From NCBI GenBank assembly GCA_013397075.1, contig VWZS01009934.1, positions 2,317,426-2,381,425 of the forward strand: 64,000 bases of DNA, written 5' to 3'. Position 1 is the stretch's first letter, and each line of letters opens with the position of its first letter. The stretch is from Rhabdornis inornatus. Taxonomy: Eukaryota > Chordata > Aves > Passeriformes > Rhabdornithidae. The position numbers were made by a program, and so were the translations under genes. Below the pieces are notes generated by a model. It worked only from the letters and a program-made list of their open reading frames with translations, made no database searches and was not told where the DNA came from. Shown here piece by piece: positions 50,301 to 61,400 of this stretch.

Positions 50301-53300
50301 ATTGTTGTATGCATTAAATGATGTATAGGAAAGTGCATCACAGGTAGCAGCTATCCAAAGTTCAAAAATGCCACCAGCTATCCAAGTGTGAATTTGCTGT
50401 CTTTTTGCTCTATTTTTATAACCCCTTTTTTCAGAGTGCAATGTCCTTAAAATTGTGAAATAATAGATGGGCAAATGAGGATTACAAAGGCTGTCTGGGA
50501 CATGTTTGTTGGCGATCATTGAAGTTGGCCTTTAATCTCTCTGCTTCTTTAGAATTTCATTTAATACTTTATAGAAACAGCAAGTTGCTCTAATCCAGGG
50601 GAGATTGAAGATTCTTGTACTCATAGTTGTCTGCTCAAGGAAAATTTTCCTTTCCATCCCCAATGTAAAGAATGTGACTGTTGATCTATTAGTGTGGACA
50701 GCGCAGATGTTGTGCAGTTGTGAATATCTTTCTATGCAAAAAGACTTCCAAAAATCTTCTTTTTTCTAGATTCTATGAAATTTGCTCTTTAGACCTGTAC
50801 CTTGAACACTACAGAGATTGCTGAGCTATGTATTTTCTCCCTCTCCCAGTTTTGTAAATGGTTGCAGTAACCTCCTGACCTGGTATGGGCTTGCAGCTTT
50901 GCTCAGCTCCTCTCCTCTCTTTTATCAGCACTGTCAAATCATGTCTAATTCTGCTTTATCCCATCACCGTCAAACTCTCCAGTTTGTTCCTCCAGTCCTC
51001 TGAAGTCTGTCCTGATGATTGGTGCAGAGAATCAGCAGACTCTACCTCTGCAACTGCACGGCAGGTGTCTATTCCCTGTGTATATACTACTTACTTACTC
51101 TTCTTCTGGAAAAAAAAACCAACTAAATAACATTTATGCTTCTAATAGGTCAACTGTGCTACAGGGTGTGCAGTGATGAGCAATAAATCCTCCCATCCTG
51201 TCCTTCTTTGGAAATGCAAACTCCCAATCCCATCTCTGAGCACTACCTGGCCTGCAGTGCCATTCACTAAAGCATTCTTAGGAAGACTTTTTTTTATGGA
51301 GAACAGGCAGGAAGGACAATCAGTTTACATTTAGCACCTGGTGGTTCAGGGGATGCCAAGCAGTGTGAGGTGGATGGTGGATGGCAGGGCAGGTATGTCA
51401 GGAGTGGCTTCTTCTAGCAGCTGTCTGTTTTGCTCAGGCTACTGCAGTAAGAGTCATCACAAGAGAGAAGAAGAAGGCTTTAAAAAGTTGTTTCATCTTC
51501 TCAGCGTGTTTTGCAACCCCTTTTTGGTCCAGAGATGTGGAGAAGGGATCCCAAACTGGCACTGCTGGCCAAGGGGCTGGCTGGGTGCCTGCCCCCACAG
51601 TGAGAGACAATGTTTTCCTCTGGGCACGCTGAAGTGTTGCCTGGGCTGTGAGCACCAGGCATGTGTCTTTCTGTAGGGTTTCATGGCTGATGATGAGCAC
51701 CATTCCTGTTGCCAAGTTGTTTCAGGACAGGGCTGTTTCTGTGTGCACATAGTGCCCAGCACATTTTTCACGGGCTGTCTGCTAGGGGATTACACTAACG
51801 AGGTAATTAGAGGGCTCAGGCAGTGTCAGCGCAGTGCATACCACTCAGATTAAGCCTGGCTCTTCCACAAGTTTTTTCCCAAAGGGGTGCAGGTTGACAT
51901 GGCTCCCTTTTGCAGGCTGGTCCTCTGTCACTGCAACTCAGCTGATGTAGAGGAATTTGGGGTGCTGCTCATGCCTCCTGTGCCAGTGAAGAGGAGGGGG
52001 CAGGTGGTCCTTGGGATGGTTACCATGGCCATTAGAGGGATAATGTGGTGGGAGATGGAGCAGCAGAGGCCTGGCAGCAGCCACTGCTGTGGTTCACATG
52101 GATGCAGCTCCTGCCTGGCAGCACTGTGAGGGATGTGGTGGCAGTGGTTTCCTCCTCAGGCTCAGGTAGTGCCCGGGCAGAGGGTTAGCACATGTGCCTG
52201 TGATGTGGGGTTAAAGAATGGGCACAGTGTGCAGAACTCACATTTAATAGTTGCACAAATGGAGGGGTGATGAGGCTCAGAGGGATGTGTTTGCTCCTGG
52301 CATATCAGTGTCACTCTTCTAGCGTAGCAGGAGGTGAAAAAGCAGCACTGTCTGCAATCATCTGCCTGGCTTTTTTCTGGTTTCCTTCAACTGAAATATG
52401 ACCCTCCATAAGAAAGAAAATCTGGTCTCAGTGTGTTATAATTTTCTTTATGTATTGTGATAAATGTAATGTAATTAGGATATTTTATATCTGACCAAAA
52501 TGGGACAGACAGGGACTTTAAAAATGTATTTTAATTAATTTAACAAGTTATTAGGGAATGTTTGAGCAGAAGAACTGTGTAAGACAGTGATACACATTAG
52601 TGGTTAGGATCTCAGCTGTCTGTTGCAGAATTTATTTTATTATATTGATAACAATTGTTATATCACTGGGCTATTCCCTTTACCAATTATTTCTGTAATT
52701 ATTTAGTACTTATTTCATTAATAAGAATTATTATATTGGTTTCTGGTCCCCATATCAGCCTCCACTGACCAAATATTAAGTGAAATGGTGTGTTGTGAGC
52801 TGAACACAGAGCCAGCCCAGCTGTCCCCCATCCTCCTAAGAGCTGCCGTCTAACCTTCCAGGGCTTCAGACAGCAGGTGCAATGCTGCTGCTTCCCTCCC
52901 CAGCATGCACCCAGACCTGTCACACCACATTATTTGCAAACACCAGGGCTGCTAATATCACAGCCTGCATGTGAAGGGCACCAGGAAGCCACATGAGACA
53001 GACAGTGCGGTGTGTTCATAGTGAGAGGCAAAAGAAAGAGGCTCCTATTCATAAGCTTAGCACAATAGAGTAATGCAGCGTTAGGGAAATGTAAGCTGGT
53101 GCTGAAAGCTAGTGTACTTTGCTGCTCTTTTACTCAAGGGATGCCTTTTATCCTGAACTGTAATGCTCATGATATTTCAGACATAGCTTGCTTTGCTAGG
53201 TCATGTGAATGATGAATATCACAAGTATTTAGAGGTTTCTAGTAAATGAAATGCACATGGGAATGAATGGAGATACAGATCACTTGCGTCAATCCCAGCT

Positions 53301-54498
53301 TTATCAGGGCTTGGTGAGATATCTTTTTCAAGGGCCTACAGCAATTGAAAAGCAATTAGAATTTCATTGTACTTTCTAGTTCCATTAACCATCCTGTAGA
53401 TATGTACAGGAGTTCACAATGAAAAGGCTGTACTTTCACTGTGCAGCTGTTGAAATACAGAAGAATGGGATGGCAGCAAAGCAAATCTTCAGTCGAATAC
53501 TTGGGACTTAGAGACAATTCAGGCCTCAAGAAAGAATGGAAAGCCACCCTGTCCTACATTAAGTAAGGGATATTACTACAGAAATGGGAAATGCTTTTTT
53601 CCCAAATGGGCAGGTAACAGTAAAGGACAGTGCAGTGTGATAGCTGAAACCTGCACTTCTAAAGAAACAGGTCCTGATCATTGTCCAGGTCATGTTTTTT
53701 AGTTCTTAGAACAGTTTATTCATCACTGATTTAAGAGCAGAAGACCTCTGCAAAAAGGGGTTTTTTTCCTTTATCTGCAAGACAGGACAAACAGGGATAG
53801 CTCTAAAACAGTGAGATGAAGGAGAATCATACATGTCCTCAGTGTCACGGTCTGGCAAGTCCAAAGCTGCCAAAAGATCAGAGGGAAACAGCCCACAGTG
53901 GCCAACAGAGCTTCATTTGTATGGATGGGGTTTGCTGGAGAAGGAACATGGAGATCCCCATTCCTTTTCATCTCCTGTCAGAATCTTCTCGTGCAGTCCT
54001 GCACCATGCCTGGAAAACACTCGCAGTGAAGTGTTCCTGATTAGTGGTGCAGTTAATGAACACTGGCTTACATCTCTTGGGGATAAATCCACCCTTTGAC
54101 CATCTGTTAATAAGAGGATCTGGCTTTCTTCTGATTCACACAGATGCCAAGCAGAATTACCTTCATTTAAACCACTGGTGTTTCTTGGAGAGTAAGCGCT
54201 ATGAAAATGTTGGTCCATTCGTAAGATCTCTTGATGAGTTACATTCTGTGGGGCAGAGATTATGACTCTCTGGGTGGTTTGCTCATTCTTGAACATAAGA
54301 GGCCCCAACAGCTAGCAAGAATTTAGCTCTTGTTATGAAATGCCAATGTGCAACTCTGAAGCTGTTAGCCTTGCAATTACTGGTAATCTGCAAGTGGTCT
54401 GCTTCACCTATTGCTGGATTTGGAGCAAGGGGATTTGGTCACTTGTGCATAATTTTTTAAAATGCTGTCAGGTCCCTCACAGGCAGTATCTTCTAATG

Positions 54499-54520
54499 AA
54501 TGCAAATGAAAATTTGCATT
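54499..54520. promoter_or_regulatory. Palindromic pair of POU octamer motifs
   Basis: ATGCAAAT at 54500-54507 and its complement ATTTGCAT at 54512-54519 are separated by GAAA. ATGCAAAT is the consensus octamer bound by OCT/POU factors; inverted pairs can bind POU dimers. The site lies deep in intron 3, about 3.9 kb before exon 4. Enhancer function is inferred from the motif only. Confidence 0.4.
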
Positions 54521-56634
54521 ATCCATTTGGTTATCCATTTCAAAGCAATTGGTAGCAAGCCATCATTGGCACAGAACATTATTTATACAGCTCATAAGCT
54601 CCAGTGATGCTGGTGCATAATTCCTCACACATCACAGTAATAGAAACTGCCTTCAGGGCTGGACTTTCCAATCCAGCCTCTCTGCTTCTGAGTTGCAGAC
54701 ATTGTCAGTTCAGTGCCTGACTACTGGATTTTGCAGGTTCAGTTTGATGCACATATGATAGCAAGCCCACGCTTGCCTGCAGATGCCAGACTGCCACAAC
54801 CAAAAATTGCTTCTCTCAGCAGCCATGAATAAAGTGACAGGATGGCAGTTCTTAGGGACTCTTGGTTCTCTCATTTTCCATATCCTTCTCTACCAATGCC
54901 TATTTGCAGCTCTATTCTCATCCTACTCGGCACTTGCTTCAGTATGAAAACTTGGAGTCTATCATGTGTTTGCATGTACAATTCCTTTTAACTCAAACTT
55001 TATTTCCATATTTTGCTCAATCTCCAATTCCAGTGCATTGACTCCTGCTTGCTGTCCCCCGTGTGGATTTCACTGCTCACTTCCACTGCTCAGTTTGCAG
55101 GACTCTTCTTCAACCTGTTAAAAATGAAATTCACCAGAAGATGCAAATTACCTCTTCCTGTCCCTGCTAGGCTCCTAGGGAAAGCAAAAATAATTGTGTC
55201 TTTTCCCGCTGTTAATACTGTATTCCCTACATCCAATAATCTTTTGGGGAGTTTAACTTTTAAAACACTGGGCGTCCATACGTTTGCTCTCCTTGGTAGC
55301 CAAGATGTCCATCAACAAATTGCCGTGAAACTGTAGAGCTAGGAAATGTCTGCACAAGTAACCATTTTCTTAAGAGACTCTGTTAACCAAAGGACTAATA
55401 AAATCTTATTTAACCATCATTTGAAAGAGGTTTTGGTAGACGGTCAACCCTGGCTGGTCTCTTGGGTATAGAAAGTAGTATAGAAATGTTCCTTCTAGCC
55501 TTAATTCATATCAGCTTCTGATGCCAATCTCCTATACATCAAAGAGAAATGCTCATTTATTGGACCATTTTGAATTTTAAATGATTTACACTTGTAGCAC
55601 ATTCCCCTACTCTTAGCAGCAGCAGCCTTTGCCCTTAGTCCAGCTAAAACAGCAGTTGTGTTGGCTGGTGTTTCACACACATGAGCAGCCTGGTCCCATA
55701 GTGATGAAATGGAGATACTGCCTTGTTTATATTTTGGACTTAGGGGGTTATGGCCAGGCAGTCCCTTGTTGCCATGCTTGTGTTCAAGTCCTCCACTGAT
55801 AAATGGAGGGGACATTTCTCTCTGTAATCCACTGGCAGCTCCCAAGGTAAGTTAAATATTTCCATCTTTTTCTTACCCCAGGACAGACTCAGCCTAAGGT
55901 TGAGTCTCTGCCTTATGGAAATACAAAGCAGTCTCCCACCTGAGCACTCATTACAAAGTTGTTCTTAAGCAAATCCAAACGGGACAGTGTGAAAATGCTT
56001 AAAATGGGGCCTCATCTAGGGCAATATGTTACAAACCTGTTAGTCTGGATCTGTGAAATTCATTGTTTCAGTGAGGAGTGGAGCTTACAAAAAGCCAGAT
56101 TGCTACCAACCTGTTTCTCAGCCTCTGATCCATGTCATCTACCTAAATTTAAATTCCCTTCCTCTTGTTTTCCAAGTATTATCCCATACTACATAGCAAA
56201 ATCTTTATTACTATATCTTGCACACCATAGTCCATGTGTCTACATCCCCTAGCTTCTCAAGCTGGATGTGTCTAAGTGTAACCTTTTGCCTACAAGTAAG
56301 GTAGCAAGAGGTTTTTAACATTTGGCACAAGGCTTTTCATTTCTAGCATGAGGAGTAGCTATTTGCTACAACTGGGCATTGAGGCCTCTACAGAAATTGA
56401 TAGCCTCATCCCTGACTCTAAGGGCTTACAAATTAAATTCAGTATCCAGACAATCTCCTTTCACTCAAGTTGTTCTTGCTTGAAGTCACGTGGAAAATAA
56501 GTGAATGTGAGAACCAGGGCTATGCCCCATCTCTCTTCAACCAGAATGACCCCTCTTGCATGCCAAGGAGTGATGCTGCTGACTGGTGATTGCTTTAAGT
56601 TACATATCTGCTTCCAGAATAACACCAGATTGAA

Positions 56635-56707
56635 AACAAAACAAAACAAAAAACCAAAAAAACAACCAAACAAAAACAAAAAAAAAAAAAAAAAGAGAGA
56701 GAGAGAA
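56635..56707 (+). repeat. A-rich (CAAAA)n tract with a (GA)n end
   Basis: CAAAA units, then a run of 16 or more A, then GAGAGAGAGAGA. Simple sequence in intron 3. It is similar in composition to the A/C tract at 12241-12449, but no linked transposon is seen. Confidence 0.8.
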
Positions 56708-58372
56708 AATAGTAACTGTTTATCCTGCTTAAGCTTGTGTAACAGGTCTTCATATGATTTTCATGTTTAAAGCCTTTTTTTATTGAACTGTTTCAGTATC
56801 CAGAAAAAGACATTTCTCTTACTCAGCTCCATTAGTTATAGCAAATCACTGGATTAAAGCAGAGGGCAGATTAGCAAAAATAAACTGTAGTATGTCTTGG
56901 GCATATGGTGTTGCATATGAATGGGTTTTAACTACTTATCTGTGTATAACAAAGAGTAGAAGGAGAGATTTGTCTTAGTGTGCAATAATTATAATGTGCA
57001 GTAGCTACATAGCTGAACAGGCAGAAACCACAAAGCCAGGGAAAGCTTTTGGTTCAGATCTGTATATGGTGTGTGCTGGTCCCCAAGCTCACATCATGTT
57101 TTCTGCCAGCTCACGAGACTGGTTGGGCACGAGACTGAGCTTTGCTAATTGACAGGATGCCTCTCCCTCCTTTCCCTTCCTCTTTGCTGGGCTTGTGTTT
57201 TGCAGTGCTGGGTTAGCGTGGGTTACAGAGACTGGGATTTAGCCCATCTGACATGGGAGCAGGCACTGGTCCAGGGACACTGCTTCATCACATGGACCAG
57301 AGGAGGAGGGCAACCCGTGTTGCCAACTGTGGGCAACCCATGACAGCACAGGCTTAACCTTAGCTGGAAATTGTCCCCCACAGAGCAGATATAAACAAAA
57401 GAAATAAATAAAAGAGGCCAGAATATCGGGGTGATCTGGGGAGTATCAGCCTTCAGGCTCTGGGCAAAGACAGAGCAACATGGCCTGCTTCAAATTCAAA
57501 TTCTACAGTTTCCAGCTTTCTGATTTTTTTTCTCTCATACCTTTTGATCCCATCTGACACCTCAAACTGAAAAGTGTCAATTTTATGCCTTTTCTAAATA
57601 GGCCCAGATTACATTAGTTTGGAAACCAGTCCTGACACACAAATAAACAATGGTAACATCCTGATGGTGCTCTACCTCTCACTTCTCAGGAAAACTATGC
57701 TTTTCCAGTTGGGAGATGAGAGATTTCTCAGTGAGGCAGTGATGATGACATCATTTTCATATCTTAAAAACATTTGCTTATAAAGGGATATAAAGATTTG
57801 CAAAACAAATCAAATCTGGTTTATAAAGTAAATTCAAAAATACCTGGAGAATTATCTGGTCTTTTTCTGGGCTGCTCAGTATATTTGGTAGCACAGATTA
57901 ACGAATAATGTTATGCCACATAGTTTAAACATGCATGTCCTTGCCTATTTTTTGGGGGGTTGCTTTCCTCTGAGGTTTCCACAATGTGTTTCACATCGAC
58001 TGTGAGGAAGATTCTTGGACTTCTGCCTTGGATTAATCAAACATGAATCATTGCCCCATGCAAAAAGAAAGTTTAGCCAAAAGTTATGGTGGTCCATAGA
58101 AGAGAAGGGGGGGATGTTCCCCCCTCTGTGAAGTTTTAACTGATTTTATTCCCTTTATTGGTGGGAAATTTGGGGCATTAAATGATTCACTGAAAAGGAC
58201 CTGATCATCTTGTTCTTTTGAGGATTATTATGAAAAATTAAATCCTGAGTTGTTCAGGAGAATATTCTTTCTTTCTTTCTCTCTCCTAAATTAATTGTAT
58301 AGTAGTGAAACCTGCCAAACTTGCAGTCTTTGTATTTAGCTTATCAATAACACAGCATTGCTTCTGTTGCAG

Positions 58373-58432
58373 AGTTCCCTGAAGAGGAGAGGCAGCAGAG
58401 AAATCCACAAAGAAAAAAAGACATTTACCCAG
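58373..58432 (+). CDS. MTCL1: MTCL1-like exon 4, short basic segment
   Basis: A 60-base, 20-codon exon, phase 0 at both ends, with acceptor TTCTGTTGCAG and donor GTATGG. It encodes SSLKRRGSREIHKEKKTFTQ, joining KLKE-SSLKRRGS across the 41-kb intron. In the MTCL/SOGA family a short basic SLKRRxSxE segment follows the first coiled-coil block at exactly this point. The SREIHKEKKTF version fits MTCL1, whereas SOGA3 carries a KDLPKSEKK-like version as I recall it. The basic Ser-containing RRGS motif could be a kinase site; this is inferred. The exon is too short for standard ORF detection and was found by reading splice sites. Confidence 0.88.
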
Positions 58433-61400
58433 GTATGGTTTCCATGAATGCAACTTTGAGCAAAATCACATGATACTACTCAAAATTTATTTTTATGGGT
58501 TTTGACAGGGCCATCAGGTATATTAACTTGAGTGCAATTAGGCCTTAATCTACTGAGACCTCCCAGAGATAATGTAGAAGCAATTTAGGACAAAAGCACA
58601 GTCTCTAAACTGTGCAGCTTCTCGGGCTCATTGTGCTTGTATCCATTGATTCAGGCTGCAGGTTTTCTACAAGAAGAGCGAATCACCTTGCCTCACAAAA
58701 TAATTGAATCGCAGCTTAGGGACTAACTAAATTTATACACTATGCCAAAGATTTTGTTCTAATGAGTGTCTTGGCAGGAATGCAGTTCACACACTGCAAT
58801 GACACCTCATGAGCTCTGGTGTCACAGCCTGGGGTTTGATCTCCCTAATGCTGCAGGAACTTGTGCTCCCCAAAGCTGAGATACCACAGAGAGCCTAAGC
58901 TGCCCACTCAGTCTCTCTTTGGACACGGGTTTTATTGGAATCTTGTTGGTCAGTCCTTCTCAGGAAAGCAGTCTGCCTGGTTTCCTCTGCTTTTTGTGCT
59001 GACTGTAGGAGTTAAAGCTTTTCCCAGCACCCTCACAGTTGCTGTTTATAGCCAGAGAGATGGGGATAGTATTTCACCTCACTGGGAAAGGAGCCAGGAG
59101 AGCCATTGTGCCTTCATTAGAGAAGGGATGCACCTCCCCTGCTGCCCCCTTGGCAGGCTCAGTGTACACAGCCCAGACCTATGGGTTGTCTAGTCTCAAA
59201 ACCCGTTGAATAGAAACCATAATAAATCACTACAATATGCTGAACTTGAGGGGGTTAGGGCAGGCAGCTGAGTGGGCATACTGGGGGATTGGCCAGTGGC
59301 CAGGGCACTTCAGCCTGCTTTCCCAGGACACAGCAGACTGAGCGTCCTCGCCAAGATGACACAAGCAAGGCTTAATCATACCTTAAAATGGGGCTCTTGC
59401 TATGGAGAATTATTTAAGTTGTCAGTCAGGTCAGGTTTTTCTGCATGTATGTAAAATATATGTATGAAATATATACACATGCCCACACACATGCAAATTA
59501 CAGATGAAGCTACATGAAGGCACGATTGTGTCCGTAGGGGTTTGTGGGCAGCACTGTCCTTCCTTTCCTCATTCCTGGAAATACAGAGCTGTGCAAAGAG
59601 AATGGATTCTTGTGCTTGCTTCGTCCACCCAACTCCAGGCATTAAGAGTAGCTACAGTTTGCTTTGAAAAGCCTTAAAAAGGACTTCACAAAATTAACTG
59701 AATGACCAAGTGTGAGCTCAGCACCATTTGCAGCAAAGGGAAGCGATCCCAGAAGCCACAAGGGGAGAAAACTTTTACGCTCTACACACACATCATAACT
59801 CTTGCAAGCAAAGGACTCGGGGTTGGAAATTAAAACCATTGCATCAGCACTCTGCAAGATGGCCATTCAGTTTTCTTCAGCAATTCTTTAGGGTAGAAAA
59901 GACCAAGAAATAATCTCATATATTAACATAGCCCAGCCTGTATGTACATGTCCTGGCTTTCTCCCAACTCTAGGATATTACCCATAGCTGTCTCCAAACC
60001 CAGGCATCCATTCAGAGGTGTTTGCTGGTTGAGATCAGGGTACACCATAGCAAATGCCTGACCTGGTCAAACAGCTGCCAGGTCCTGGGCATGGCCCAAA
60101 AGGGTTGGTACAGACACAGATCAGGAGGTTCAAAATGCTGCTCTTCAGGGACAGATATCCTAAACACCTAGAATGAACACCCATTATATGCTTTGTGACT
60201 GAGAAGGCTTCAAACTTAGATTCTGTGCATCCACATGCTTACAGATATGTATAACATGTGGCAAGAGTGGTGTTTTTACTTACTGAGAGCTTGTCATGAA
60301 AATTAGCAGGACTTCACACCCATCACAGGGCACACTGAGTAAATAATACACCCATGAAGTTGATGGTCTTGAAGTTGTGTAAAAGCAGAATTCATAGTAG
60401 CACTCACCCACCTCTAGCAGTATTGAAGAAAAAAGTTTTTATTCAGCAGAATTGCAAAACGGAGCTTCTTGGAAAATACCAGGCACCAGGCAAAACACAA
60501 AGAAAAGTGGTTCTGCAGCGCAAGGTAGGAGTGCTGGCACTCAGCCAGATGCTTGGGTGCTGGTTGTACTGCCGTGTCATCAGATTTGCAACCCCAAAAT
60601 TGCTTACTAGTCTTCTGCCTGGCAGTTCCCTTGAGTTGGTGGTGGTGGTAGAGGAGATGGTGTTGGCCTCTATCTAGCTTTGTGTCTTCTTGCCAGAAAA
60701 GAAATATCATATCGGGGAATTTTTGATCAGCTCTTCATTCTCATCACATCTCTCACACATTACGCGTTTACATTGCATAATTAAGTTAATTTATTTCCTG
60801 TACATTTCATTTCTTTATCTCCACATTCTTCATTTGTCTAAATTAGACAGCAGACTCTGCAGGGAAGGATCTGCTTTTTTTACCCATTAGCATCCTTCTG
60901 AAGTGCCATGCAGAGCCACAGTGCAATTGCATGCAAATTATTATCACTGATAATCATTAACTCCCATTTGTCCTTAATGATCTCTCAAAGTCCATGACTG
61001 AGCACCATGACTGTCATATCTTAGCACTGCTGTTCCTTCTTTTCTTTCTGTATGATTTGCCCTATGTACACATTTTAGGAAAGCATCCACATACTGGATG
61101 TTTAATACAGTCAGGAGGTCATTGCCCACATTCAGTCCCTGGGATTTGAGCCTCTTGTTCCTCCACAACCATGGAAAGGCTATTCTCCTTTTTTATTTTT
61201 TTCTCTTCTCCTGTCTTTTCATTTACAATTTAACTAATAATGAGCTATTCTTAATTCCAATGATCTGGCCTCTCTTTAGTTTGCCTTGTATGTCAAAACT
61301 GCTTGCCTGTGTGGGTGTCTCACCCTCTCTCTGTTTCTACTTGGTTTCAACTGATCAAGAAATTGGTGATATTTCGATACATAAAGTTTCAGAGGGACAG

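Larger units (their letters stand above)
17441..58372 (+). other. MTCL1: Intron 3 of the MTCL1-like gene (about 41 kb)
   Basis: A very long intron between the KLKE end of exon 3 and the SSLKRRGS start of exon 4. No other family exon was found in it on either strand. It contains the nested CR1/LTR locus (27121-28510), a CR1 tail (41960-42240), microsatellites and small inverted repeats, all listed separately. The rest is AT-rich unique-looking sequence with T-runs (for example 46434-46462). Chance open frames reach 158 codons, the longest lying in CR1 sequence. I see no nested gene. Confidence 0.7.
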
